DNA of 64,000 nt from Candidatus Woesearchaeota archaeon (GTDB taxonomy: Archaea > Nanobdellota > Nanobdellia > Woesearchaeales > SM23-78). A program made the position numbers and the translations under genes. The DNA is taken from positions 213,340 through 277,339 of the forward strand of contig JAFGGS010000016.1 in assembly GCA_016930415.1 (NCBI GenBank), given 5' to 3'. The notes under the pieces are model-generated. The model was not told the origin of the DNA, made no database searches, and saw nothing but the letters and a program-made list of their open reading frames with translations. Shown here piece after piece: positions 56,594 to 64,000 of the stretch; within the stretch, counting starts at the first letter, position 1; every line of letters begins with the position of its first letter.

Positions 56594-57658
56594 ATGGGTT
56601 TGTTCGATAACGTGCTTGGCGCAGGCGAGAGCCTTATCAGGAATGAGGACGCGCTGGATTTCGAGTTCCTGCCTAAGGTCTTGCCTTTCAGGGAGAAGGA
56701 GCAGAAAAACATCGCTGAGTGCATGAAGCCGCTCTTCCAAGGGAGGAACGGCAGGAATGCAGTGATGCACGGGCCTCCAGGGGTTGGAAAGACTGCCGCG
56801 GCTCGCCACGTGCTTCGGGAGATCGAGGAGAAGACTGATGAGATCTACCCAATCTACATCAATTGTTGGCAGTGCAATAGCTCTTACCAGGTCATGGTTG
56901 AGATCTGCGACCAGCTAGGCTACAGGCTAGTTCAGAACAAGAAGACAACTGACCTCTACAAGGTCGTGGCCAGCATGATCAACAAGGACGGCAAGAGCGC
57001 TGCCTTCATATTCGACGAGATCGACAAGGCAGAGGAGTACGATTTCTTATATTTCCTATTGAACGATGTCTACAGGAAGAGCCTGGTGCTCATCACCAAC
57101 TTCGACACTTGGATAATCACGCTTGACGAGAGGATAAAATCCAGGCTCACCCCCTTAGTCATCAAGTTCGGGCCTTACACCCAGCACGAGACTCGCGAGA
57201 TCATGAAGCAGAGGATGGGCTACGCGTTTCCAGCAGGGGTGTGGGAGGACGATGCCTTCCAGAAGGTCGCTGACAAGACCTTTGAGCTAAGAGACATCAG
57301 GACAGGCCTGTTCATAATGAGGGAGTCTGCGCTAGTCGCCGAGTCGCAGAGCAGGAAGAAGATAACCGTGACAGACGTTGAGAAAGCGCTTGAGAACCTG
57401 GATGGCTTCTCAGTCAAGAAGAGCACAGAACTAGAGGAAGACTCGAAGTTCATCCTGGACATCGTGAAGGAGAATTCAGGCCAGAAGATAGGGGATTTGT
57501 TCTCAATCTACCAGAAGAAGGGCGGCAAACACACCTACAAGACCTTCCAGCGAAAGATAGCAGACCTAGACCAGAACAGTTTCATCAGCACCAAGAGGCT
57601 TAAGGGCGACGGCGGCAACACCACGATAATCGAGAAGAAGCTCACTGACTTCGATTAG
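56594..57658 (+). CDS. orc1: Orc1/Cdc6 replication initiator
   Basis: 354 residues. AAA+ core: VMHGPPGVGKTAAARHVL (Walker A), YINCWQCNSSYQVMVEI, AFIFDEIDKAEEYDFLYFLL (Walker B in two parts), sensor region LVLITNFDTWI, then a winged-helix domain at the C-terminus (about 275-354). It binds origins and loads MCM in archaea. ATG at 56594 is 30 nt after CTATATAAAAG, leaderless; an upstream in-frame start is before the TATA box. Convergent stop overlap with the PIG-L gene (57655-57658). Confidence 0.95.
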   Translation: MGLFDNVLGAGESLIRNEDALDFEFLPKVLPFREKEQKNIAECMKPLFQGRNGRNAVMHGPPGVGKTAAARHVLREIEEKTDEIYPIYINCWQCNSSYQVMVEICDQLGYRLVQNKKTTDLYKVVASMINKDGKSAAFIFDEIDKAEEYDFLYFLLNDVYRKSLVLITNFDTWIITLDERIKSRLTPLVIKFGPYTQHETREIMKQRMGYAFPAGVWEDDAFQKVADKTFELRDIRTGLFIMRESALVAESQSRKKITVTDVEKALENLDGFSVKKSTELEEDSKFILDIVKENSGQKIGDLFSIYQKKGGKHTYKTFQRKIADLDQNSFISTKRLKGDGGNTTIIEKKLTDFD

Positions 57659-58413
57659 ATCTTAAACAGCCAGTCCTCATCTATCCTTAGAGGCTCTTCT
57701 ACAAGGAATCCTTCTGCATAAGAGACGCCGGCTAGCTGACCCAATGCTCTTCTTGATGAGAGCAATCGCTCCTCAAGTTTTCCCTTGGCGAGGTTCTGCA
57801 CTTGGCTCTTATGGCAGGCCCAGAGCTTCTTGAGGCTGGATGCGGCCTGCGAGACGTCTATTATCAGTGAGGGTTTCGTGTATCTGGGGACCATGAAGTA
57901 GACAATCCTTCTAGCCGCGTGAGCCTCACCCTTGAGTCTTGCATTCTTGAACTTGGCGAAGCGCGCGGCTTTCAGGACTAGGCTTCCGGTCGCTGTGTGA
58001 TCAGGGTGAGAGACTCCGTCAAGGTGGGATGATGAGTTGGTGTGGTAAGGCGCAAAGATGATTCTTGGCCGATACTTCCTGATGACGTGTGCAATCATAT
58101 GGGCGTTCTCTGCATTGTCCTCAACGAAGTTGTCACGAAAGTCCAGGAACTCAAAGTCGATTCCAGCGAGCCTTGCAGCGCTCCCAGTCTCTTTCTCGCG
58201 GATCTCTGGAGTGCCATAAGTGCCTGCCTCGCCTCTGGTCAGGATGATGTTCGCGACCTTGAACTTCTTTGCAAGCAAGAGAAGAGTCCCGCCGGCGCCA
58301 AACTCTGCATCATCAGGGTGGGCTGAGAAGAACAATACGTCATAATCACATCTCCCGCTCGCCTGGCCTTTTCCAGGTTCTTTCTCAGTGAGCGGCTTCT
58401 TAACAGAGACCAT
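57655..58413 (-). CDS. PIG-L/LmbE-family deacetylase
   Basis: 252 residues. FFSAHPDDAEFGAGGT is the zinc-binding HPDDxE motif; TRGEAGTYG, REKETGSAARLAG, FAPYHTNSSSHLDGVSHPDHTATG (in parts, containing the His ligands) and LIIDVSQAASSLKKLWACHKSQ follow. The family removes N-acetyl groups from GlcNAc-type sugars or related compounds. It may belong to a glycan or glycolipid pathway. Leaderless start about 29 nt after AACTTATTAAC. Stops overlap with orc1. Confidence 0.93.
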   Translation of the reverse strand: MVSVKKPLTEKEPGKGQASGRCDYDVLFFSAHPDDAEFGAGGTLLLLAKKFKVANIILTRGEAGTYGTPEIREKETGSAARLAGIDFEFLDFRDNFVEDNAENAHMIAHVIRKYRPRIIFAPYHTNSSSHLDGVSHPDHTATGSLVLKAARFAKFKNARLKGEAHAARRIVYFMVPRYTKPSLIIDVSQAASSLKKLWACHKSQVQNLAKGKLEERLLSSRRALGQLAGVSYAEGFLVEEPLRIDEDWLFKI

Positions 58414-58521
58414 GTTGGGCTGTGGAAAGGTAGCCTTGTTAATAAGTTTTGTTAAAGCCTTAAAAGCGATTTTAATCTTTTACGAATAGATTTATAAAAT
58501 AGATTTCACACCTTTGTCTTG

Positions 58522-59724
58522 ATGGGTGAAAAAATGGCAGGAACAAGCAACAAATCAGACTATAAGGAACTGGCTCTCAAGATGCACGAGGATAATAAGG
58601 GCAAGATCTCAGTGGTCTCTAAGGTATCCTTGAAGACCAAGGATGACCTCTCGATCGCGTACACTCCTGGCGTCGCTGAGCCGTGTGTGCGCATATCCAA
58701 GAATAAGGATGACGTCTACAAGTACACTTCTAAAGGGAACATCGTGGCAGTCGTCTCAGACGGCACCGCCGTGCTTGGCCTGGGAGACATAGGACCTGAA
58801 GCTGCGCTTCCTGTGATGGAGGGAAAGGCAATCCTCTTCAAGGAGTTCGGGGGCGTTGACGCCTTTCCGATTGTACTTGCGACCAAGAAGGTTGATGAGA
58901 TAGTCCAGGCAGTCAAGATGATAGCGCCAGGCTTTGGAGGCATAAACCTAGAGGACATATCCTCACCAAGGTGCTTTGAGGTCGAGGAGAAGCTCAAGAA
59001 AGAGCTCGAAATCCCTGTCTTCCATGACGACCAGCATGGCACCGCGATTGTGGTGCTTGCAGGCCTCACCAATGCGCTCAAGCTCGCAGGCAAGAAGTTC
59101 TCAGACATAAAAGTGGTGTTTAGCGGGGCTGGCGCCGCAGGGATTGCCATAATCAAGCTTCTTCGGACACGCGGCGTGTCACACATCATTGCCACCGACC
59201 GGGCCGGAGCGATATATGAGGGAAGGCTGGAGAACATGAATCCTGAGAAGGAAATGCTTGCCAAGATAACCAACAAGGAGAAACTAAGAGGATCCCTTGG
59301 GGATGTGATCAATGGTGCTGACGTATTCGTAGGCGTTAGCAGCGCAGGCCTCTTGACGGCTGAGATGGTAAAGAGCATGGCGCCTAAAGCTATAATCTTT
59401 GCCATGGCCAACCCGACTCCTGAGATAATGCCTGACGAGGCTAAGGAGGCAGGAGCTTTCATTGTCGCGACCGGAAGGAGCGACTACCCTAATCAAGTTA
59501 ATAATGTTCTCGCGTTCCCAGGTGTCTTTAGGGGGGCGCTTGATGTCCGGGCACGCAATATTAACGAGGAGATGAAGCTTGCAGCGGCAGACGCCATCGC
59601 AGGCATAGTCATTAATCCCTCGCCAGACATGATAATCCCCGGTCCTTTCACATCAGGCCTTGCAGGCAAGGTAGCAGAGGCTGTGAAGAAGGCGGCTGTG
59701 AAGAGCGGAGTGAACCGAATCTGA
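58522..59724 (+). CDS. NAD(P)-dependent malic enzyme
   Basis: Oxidative decarboxylation of malate to pyruvate. 400 residues of the short bacterial/archaeal type: IAYTPGVAEPC, SDGTAVLGLGDIGPEAALPVMEGKAILFKEFG (in parts), GGINLEDISSPRCFEVE, FHDDQHGTAI, NAD site VVFSGAGAAGIAI, and FAMANPTPEI. No phosphotransacetylase domain follows. A GATTTATAAAATAG promoter (58487-58500) predicts the ATG at 58522; ATG 58534 (MAGTSNKS) has GGTGA upstream and is also plausible. Confidence 0.95.
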   Translation: MGEKMAGTSNKSDYKELALKMHEDNKGKISVVSKVSLKTKDDLSIAYTPGVAEPCVRISKNKDDVYKYTSKGNIVAVVSDGTAVLGLGDIGPEAALPVMEGKAILFKEFGGVDAFPIVLATKKVDEIVQAVKMIAPGFGGINLEDISSPRCFEVEEKLKKELEIPVFHDDQHGTAIVVLAGLTNALKLAGKKFSDIKVVFSGAGAAGIAIIKLLRTRGVSHIIATDRAGAIYEGRLENMNPEKEMLAKITNKEKLRGSLGDVINGADVFVGVSSAGLLTAEMVKSMAPKAIIFAMANPTPEIMPDEAKEAGAFIVATGRSDYPNQVNNVLAFPGVFRGALDVRARNINEEMKLAAADAIAGIVINPSPDMIIPGPFTSGLAGKVAEAVKKAAVKSGVNRI

Positions 59725-59794
59725 AACTGTTCATTGTATTCTTTGTTCTTCCCTTGAAAAGATTTATAACTGGCAAGAGCTCTTTTCTGTTATT

Positions 59795-60118
59795 ATGGCG
59801 ACAAGGAAGCATTTCAGGAAGCCTAGCAAGGACCGCAAGGTCGCTCGCGAGAGGATCGATATCTTGTTCTCGCAGGCAGACAAGGCTTTCCCTGAGAGAA
59901 AAGACCTTGCTGACAGGTATGTCTCCTTGGCTCGTAAGATCGCGATGAAGCTCAAGGTCAGGATAAGGCCTGAGCTTAAGAGGCGTTTTTGCAGGCATTG
60001 CTATAAGTATCTTCGGCCTGGCGTGAACCTGCGCGTGCGCACGACCGGGGGCCACGTGACTTATTATTGTCTTGAGTGCAAGAAGTTCATGAGGTTTGTT
60101 TATTCTAAGAAGAAGTGA
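59795..60118 (+). CDS. rnp4: RNase P protein component Rpp21 (Rnp4)
   Basis: Zinc-binding subunit of RNase P that pairs with Rpp29 on the specificity domain. 107 residues: basic helical N-terminus (KPSKDRKVARERIDILFSQA), then RRFCRHCYKYLRPG and YYCLECKKFMRF giving the four zinc cysteines (C-x2-C ... C-x2-C). Leaderless start 31 nt after GATTTATAAC. Partner Pop5 is in the superoperon at the left end. Confidence 0.93.
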   Translation: MATRKHFRKPSKDRKVARERIDILFSQADKAFPERKDLADRYVSLARKIAMKLKVRIRPELKRRFCRHCYKYLRPGVNLRVRTTGGHVTYYCLECKKFMRFVYSKKK

Positions 60119-60208
60119 TTGCATAATATTTGGCGTCGCACTTATCAGATGAGTTGCAGTCTTAAGACTGGCAAGCCACCAGAGAACTACTCACCAATAG
60201 TAACAAAA

Positions 60209-60225
60209 CGAAAGATTTATAAATA
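60209..60225 (+). promoter_or_regulatory. BRE/TATA promoter of the small-protein operon
   Basis: CGAAAGA (60209-60215) directly upstream of TTTATAAATA (60216-60225) has the purine-rich BRE plus TATA layout, 29 nt before the first ATG at 60249. The same CGAAAGATTTAT block precedes the CARF-regulator gene (21284-21295), so it is this genome's strong promoter form. The gap 60119-60208 shows nothing else. Confidence 0.65.
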
Positions 60226-60248
60226 AACACTGAAGAAACAAAGAGAAA

Positions 60249-60461
60249 ATGACAGGATACCAATCAAAAACAGATAACAGAAACACCGCAGTCAGGACAG
60301 TGAGAGGAGAAAGGGAAAGACGGGAATTAACATCCCTAATACCATACGCGCTAGCAGCAACAAGACACGAAAACCCCAGGCACACAACTCCCTCAGAATA
60401 CTATGCTGGAATCAAGCAAGAACAGCAAAAACTCGCCGGCCAGCAAAGACTCAAGCAATAA
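60249..60461 (+). CDS. Small basic protein, first in the lipoprotein operon
   Basis: 70 residues, basic (RTVRGERERRELTSLIPYAL) with a hydrophobic patch ALAA at the middle and a Q/K-rich end (QEQQKLAGQQRLKQ). No family recognised. Leaderless-like start after the BRE/TATA promoter. The next gene begins 30 nt later with a clear ribosome-binding site, so this ORF is the first cistron of an operon of four. Confidence 0.6.
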   Translation: MTGYQSKTDNRNTAVRTVRGERERRELTSLIPYALAATRHENPRHTTPSEYYAGIKQEQQKLAGQQRLKQ

Positions 60462-60491
60462 GATATTCAACAACAAAAAAAGAGGAGAAAA

Positions 60492-61013
60492 ATGAAACGA
60501 CCAAGCACATTCGCAATCGCACTCACAGGACTCGTAGCAATAGTCGGAAGCTCCAGCACAGGATGCAAAGGCGACGGGCTCCCCATAAGCAAGACCGCCC
60601 CGCACCTCAGAGCATACTTGGAGAACAGGTATGGGCAAGGAGAAAACGACCAAGCCAACCAGCGAGGCCAAAGAGACCCGCTCGAACTCACAATCTCAAG
60701 ACAATACCACTCCGACGGCAGGACCGAGCTGCATGAGCTCACCATCCAAACAGACGGAAAACAAGCAATCGGATTAAGGCTGAGGAAATCGCCCGCGCCA
60801 GGAATGTGCGGCACTACATACCGCCTGAGCCCTAACGGAGAAGAAATCACGACCTCAAGAGAAGAACAGACCAACAACAGGTCAGCCTATGGCCCCATAG
60901 CAGGATGCAGATACACCGCGTCAATACCAGCAAGCGAGGGAGAGACCCTAGACGTCCAGAACGGCCTGGCTGGCTTTGCAAGCGACAGCATAGGATCCGC
61001 AACACAATATTAG
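60492..61013 (+). CDS. Putative secreted lipoprotein
   Basis: 173 residues. MKRPSTFAIALTGLVAIVGSSSTGCKG opens with a basic start, a hydrophobic core and a lipobox-like S-T-G-C, so the Cys at about 25 may carry lipid. The rest is a beta-rich extracellular domain with two further cysteine pairs (PGMCGTTY, AGCRYTASI). Not recognised. GAGGAG precedes the ATG. Archaeal lipoproteins of this type are known in haloarchaea and others; for this lineage the signal is inference. Confidence 0.7.
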   Translation: MKRPSTFAIALTGLVAIVGSSSTGCKGDGLPISKTAPHLRAYLENRYGQGENDQANQRGQRDPLELTISRQYHSDGRTELHELTIQTDGKQAIGLRLRKSPAPGMCGTTYRLSPNGEEITTSREEQTNNRSAYGPIAGCRYTASIPASEGETLDVQNGLAGFASDSIGSATQY

Positions 61014-61025
61014 GAGAGAAACTAA

Positions 61026-61166
61026 ATGAAAAACTTCGATTATGATGACGAGGAATGCCTCCTTGACGAGATAAGGCACGAGGACAAGAACAGCCTCAAG
61101 AGCACCCTCAACAAGAAGAAGCTCTCCAAGTGGGAGATGGACGAGGCGCTCCTAGGCGAGATATGA
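61026..61166 (+). CDS. Small acidic 46-residue protein
   Basis: MKNFDYDDEECLLDEIRHED opens a short helical protein with one cysteine and ending KWEMDEALLGEI. AGGAGAG about nine bases before the ATG supports translation. It lies 12 nt after the lipoprotein gene and ends four bases before the next ATG, so it is an operon member. No family recognised. Confidence 0.6.
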   Translation: MKNFDYDDEECLLDEIRHEDKNSLKSTLNKKKLSKWEMDEALLGEI

Positions 61167-61169
61167 AAG

Positions 61170-61628
61170 ATGCCGATAGAGACAACCCTAGACACGACCA
61201 AAGTCGACCTCAGGAGCAACGAAGATCTCCTGTGCAGGGAAGCGATATGCTCTATAATGCAAGCGATAATCGAGGGGGATAAGATACCTTCAGTGCCAGT
61301 CCACCAAGACCCGGACGACCCAGACATATTCTATATATCACACCTAGTGACAGACGACGACTGGAACTTAGTGGGAGGGAACTGCAGGGCATACGCACAC
61401 TGGCTGCTTGGATCACCCCTGCCAGTCAGGATCCAGAACGGAAGCATCGGGAACGATCGCGAACAGATGGTTTCCTTCTCAGAGAAGAGGACGGCAAGCA
61501 ACCCGTACGTATTCCAAAAAGTCAAGGGAGGACGCGCCAAATACCCTAGAAGCCAAGAAGGGATTATGGCCTGCTACGAGCTAGTTGCGGAGCAGAGCAG
61601 TCCCTACAAGCTCGAACAAGCCGCGTAG
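61170..61628 (+). CDS. Unrecognised 152-residue protein, last in the lipoprotein operon
   Basis: Soluble, with an acidic first half (QDPDDPDIFYISHLVTDDDW) and a conserved-looking stretch GGNCRAYAHWLLGSPLPVRIQNG around residue 68-90 (given in parts: GNCRAYAHWLL, SPLPVRIQNG). Four cysteines, no membrane segment. Start four bases after the small acidic gene, GAAAGATG. Function unknown. It could interact with the small acidic protein, as operon neighbours with tight spacing often do. Confidence 0.65.
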   Translation: MPIETTLDTTKVDLRSNEDLLCREAICSIMQAIIEGDKIPSVPVHQDPDDPDIFYISHLVTDDDWNLVGGNCRAYAHWLLGSPLPVRIQNGSIGNDREQMVSFSEKRTASNPYVFQKVKGGRAKYPRSQEGIMACYELVAEQSSPYKLEQAA

Positions 61629-61684
61629 ACATAAGCCCATCCTCCAAAACTGTTAAAAATAGGACCTAATTCTAGCAAGTCAAT

Positions 61685-62275
61685 ATGATAGAGATAGCCC
61701 GCGGAGCAGAGGCAGTCATCTACGAGGATGCCGCTAAGGGAGTCGTCGTCAAGGACCGTGTTCGCAAAGGCTACCGCCACCCCGAGCTTGACGCCGAGCT
61801 TCGAAGCCAGCGCACCAAGCGCGAGGCTAACCTTCTCAAGAAACTCAAGATACCACGCCCGAATCTAGTGGAATCTGACGGTAAGGAAAGGATTGTGATG
61901 GAGAGGATAAAAGGAGAGAAGGTCCGCGAAGCCCTGGACAAGGATCCGAAGCTAGCGAGGAAGATCGGCTCGATCGTCGCGCAGATGCACGACTCGCACG
62001 TCATCCACGGCGACCTCACCACGAGCAACATACTCATAGGCAAGGACGGAAACTTAGTTTTCATAGACTTCGGCCTCTCGTTCCAAAGCCACAAGGTAGA
62101 GGACAAGGCAGTCGACATCCACTTGTTCAAGCAAGCGCTTGAGAGCAAGCACTTCAAGGTCTACGACGAGGCATTGAAGGAGTTCCTAGCAGGCTACAGG
62201 AAAGCAGAGGGTTATGGCGAGATAATGAAGCGGCTCGAGGAAGTGGAGGCGCGCGGAAGGTATAGGAAGGGATGA
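61685..62275 (+). CDS. bud32: KEOPS kinase Bud32
   Basis: Small atypical kinase of the KEOPS complex, which completes t6A on tRNA with Kae1. GAEAVIYEDAAKGVVVKDR (lysine region), KREANLLKKL, IVMERIKGEKV, HGDLTTSNIL (catalytic D) and VFIDFGLSFQS (metal D) are all present in a 196-residue protein of normal size, ending in a basic tail. Not fused to Kae1 here. A TGTTAAAAATAGG promoter lies about 25-35 nt before the ATG. It is followed after four bases by a secreted protease gene. Confidence 0.93.
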   Translation: MIEIARGAEAVIYEDAAKGVVVKDRVRKGYRHPELDAELRSQRTKREANLLKKLKIPRPNLVESDGKERIVMERIKGEKVREALDKDPKLARKIGSIVAQMHDSHVIHGDLTTSNILIGKDGNLVFIDFGLSFQSHKVEDKAVDIHLFKQALESKHFKVYDEALKEFLAGYRKAEGYGEIMKRLEEVEARGRYRKG

Positions 62276-62279
62276 TATC

Positions 62280-64000
62280 ATGAAAGGAAAGCCAAGTCTT
62301 ATCTTTGTATTGTTGCTGGTTGTTTGCGCCTCTTTGGCTGCGCAGCCCGGCAGCGCAAAGACTTACCAGATGACCTTGCTCACAGTAGGCGAGGCAGGGG
62401 ATGATCTCTTCGGAGGCACCGCCAAGGCATATCTCGAGGTCAAGCCAGGGTCAGGAAGGATATTCCTAGACTCGTTCCCGCTCACCAAGCTAGACACGCA
62501 GATAAGCACAAGGTATGCCAATAAGATCGCGTGCGACTACAGGGACCTTGATTGCACAAGATATGATTTCTTCTACACGATAAGGGCAGATTCCACAATC
62601 GTAGGGGGTCCTAGCGCCAGCGCTCCATTGACGATCCTGACAATCGCAGCCCTTGAGAAGCTTGACCTGAAGAACGACACTGTGATGACCGGCACCATCA
62701 ACTCAGGAGGCAGCATAGGTCCTGTCGGCGGCATAAAGCAGAAGGCAAAGGCGGCGCAGGACGCTGGATTCGAGAGGATACTCATACCTAAGTTCTCCAT
62801 AAGCGGCAAGGGCGGCAACGAGTCCAACGCGAGCACGAATCCTATAATAAGGTCCATCCAGATAACGACAACAAACAATAACACGCAGAACAGGAGTGAG
62901 AACAAGAGCATCACCGTGGTGATAAACGATATACTCGTGAACAACACGGAGAGGCCTGAAGCGAACCATACTCCTGAAGAGAATGAAGCGGATGATAGAT
63001 CAGATGAGAAAGCGAGCGATTATGACCTGACTAACCTGACAATAGAGATTGTTGAGGTAAGAAGCCTTGAGGAAGCACTGCCTTATTTCACTGATAAGAT
63101 GAAGGCGAGGGAAGCGCTTGAGATAAGAGTCCCTGACGCATACATCAAGATGATGAAGGAGATATCAGAGAGCCTCTGCAACAAGGCCTATAGACTTAAG
63201 ATGAAGGTCAACTTAAGCGAGAGCGACCGCAACAAGACAGTCGACTTCGAGAGCAAGATAAATGCGAGTCTAGAATCAGGAGACCATTACTCCGCTGCCA
63301 GCTTCTGCTTCAACATGGGCGTTCTCTTGAGAAAAGCGAACATAAACGAGGTGAGCCTGAAGAGACCGGACAGGCTAGAGCTAATAAGAGCCAAGACCCT
63401 CCAGACAGTCGAAGCCCTCGACAATAATCTTGAGAACAGGACGATCTCGACCCTTCCTGAGATGGAGAGCTATATCATCGTCAAGGAGAGGGTTATTGAA
63501 GCCAAGCAGATCCTGAAGGAGATCAAAGGGAACATAACGGCTGACGAGCTCGCCTACGCGATCGAGAGGTATTACAGCGCAGCATACTGGTCCGTGTTCT
63601 TCAAGCTTAAGGGAGAGCCGATAAAGCTCGACCAGGATTTCCTGGAAGAGGCCTGTTACAAGAAGACTTCAGAGGCAGAGGAGAGACTCAACTATGCAGA
63701 CTTATATCTTCCTTCCATATTGAGAGCCACGAGAGAGGACATCGATGAGGCCCAGAAATATGCAAAAGAAGGCAACTACAAGATGTGCCTCTTCAAGGCA
63801 AGCTTTGCAAAGGCAGAGGCGAATCTCCTGCTCTCAAGCCTCTCTATCGAGAAGGAGCAGCTGGGAGACCTTGCCAGCGAGAAGCTCAGCTCTGCCGAGA
63901 GGCTGATTGCAAAAGAGAGCGCGAGGGGCTACTTCCCGATAATGGGCTACAGTTACTTCGAGTATGCAAGCTCCCTCAACGCAAACAACGAGTCGGTGTC
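62280..64000 (+). CDS. Secreted Lon-type (S16) protease, incomplete at the right edge
   Basis: Open to the window end (573 codons). A signal peptide (FVLLLVVCASLAAQPGSA, about 8-26) precedes an S16 protease domain with catalytic Ser112 in GGPSASAPL and Lys153 in GPVGGIKQKAKAA, matching the Lon Ser-Lys dyad, and DAGFERILIP. No AAA+ domain. After a sequon-rich segment (about 190-245) comes a long helical region. Such secreted Lon-like proteins occur in archaea with unknown substrates. GGGATGAT precedes the ATG at 62280, 4 nt after the bud32 stop. Confidence 0.8.
   Translation, partial: MKGKPSLIFVLLLVVCASLAAQPGSAKTYQMTLLTVGEAGDDLFGGTAKAYLEVKPGSGRIFLDSFPLTKLDTQISTRYANKIACDYRDLDCTRYDFFYTIRADSTIVGGPSASAPLTILTIAALEKLDLKNDTVMTGTINSGGSIGPVGGIKQKAKAAQDAGFERILIPKFSISGKGGNESNASTNPIIRSIQITTTNNNTQNRSENKSITVVINDILVNNTERPEANHTPEENEADDRSDEKASDYDLTNLTIEIVEVRSLEEALPYFTDKMKAREALEIRVPDAYIKMMKEISESLCNKAYRLKMKVNLSESDRNKTVDFESKINASLESGDHYSAASFCFNMGVLLRKANINEVSLKRPDRLELIRAKTLQTVEALDNNLENRTISTLPEMESYIIVKERVIEAKQILKEIKGNITADELAYAIERYYSAAYWSVFFKLKGEPIKLDQDFLEEACYKKTSEAEERLNYADLYLPSILRATREDIDEAQKYAKEGNYKMCLFKASFAKAEANLLLSSLSIEKEQLGDLASEKLSSAERLIAKESARGYFPIMGYSYFEYASSLNANNESV

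Noticed and set aside
1-64000. rRNA genes, CRISPR-cas loci, insertion sequences, prophage
   Set aside because: No rRNA-like conserved segments, cas genes, transposase with inverted ends, or phage structural genes were seen. The only recombinase lacks flanking att-like duplications I can identify.

Overview
The window reads as a stretch of an archaeal chromosome. Direct evidence: an exosome/proteasome/RNase P gene cluster (Pop5, PsmA, SBDS, Rrp4, Rrp41), RNase P protein Rpp21, deoxyhypusine synthase, Pth2, Orc1/Cdc6, ATP-dependent DNA ligase, Bud32, an aCPSF-type nuclease, RtcB, a tRNA-Leu with an anticodon-loop intron, and many genes whose ATG sits 25-31 nt after a TATA box (leaderless transcription). 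Bacterial-type ThrRS, class II LysRS, AsnA, FtsZ, an N-terminus of the KRGQATLF type and many small unrecognised proteins suggest a DPANN-like lineage, perhaps Woesearchaeota/Pacearchaeota. That placement is inference.

Layout. 1-3881 (minus): the conserved archaeal superoperon, read from a TATA box enclosed by a perfect 10-bp inverted repeat (3981-4015). 4109-6342 (minus): phosphomannomutase and a C-terminally extended ribosomal protein L11. 6474-10217: a Cys-rich small protein, tRNA-Leu(UAA), a CPA2 antiporter, a divergent diadenylate-cyclase-like protein and two unknowns. 10302-13789 (plus): Pth2, class II LysRS and a RimB/RimK-like pair. 13895-18240: winged-helix regulator, beta-CASP nuclease, an unknown, and a deoxyhypusine synthase/PLP-decarboxylase operon. 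18478-27535: accessory-looking region with a membrane-anchored lipase, a CARF-winged-helix regulator overlapping a site-2 protease, a coiled-coil protein, a Nip7-like protein, a PD-(D/E)XK nuclease with a glycine-zipper partner, and two overlapping L,D-transpeptidase-like genes. 27721-40261: two Lrp regulators, AsnA, a possible tRNA-editing protein, a lysine-rich H1-like protein, ThrRS, RtcB, transporter, HD protein, UMP kinase, SDR and phosphoesterase.

40381-48940 is the most unusual block. A duplicated promoter and a leader able to fold into a three-way junction precede a protein with two tandem tyrosine-recombinase-like domains, translationally coupled to a 2427-residue secreted protein with 15 Ig-like repeats of two alternating types. 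48967-60118 is housekeeping: Sua5, an MCM-like ATPase without the usual N-terminal domain, small ORFs, a pilin-like protein, FtsZ, ligase, Orc1/Cdc6, PIG-L deacetylase, malic enzyme and Rpp21. 60249-61628 is an operon of four unknown small proteins including a putative lipoprotein. The window ends with Bud32 and an incomplete secreted Lon-type (S16) protease.

Many functions are recurrent: RNA processing (exosome, RNase P, RtcB, aCPSF), t6A formation (Sua5 and Bud32), replication (ligase, Orc1, MCM-like), and envelope proteins. I found no rRNA, CRISPR array or intact insertion sequence.
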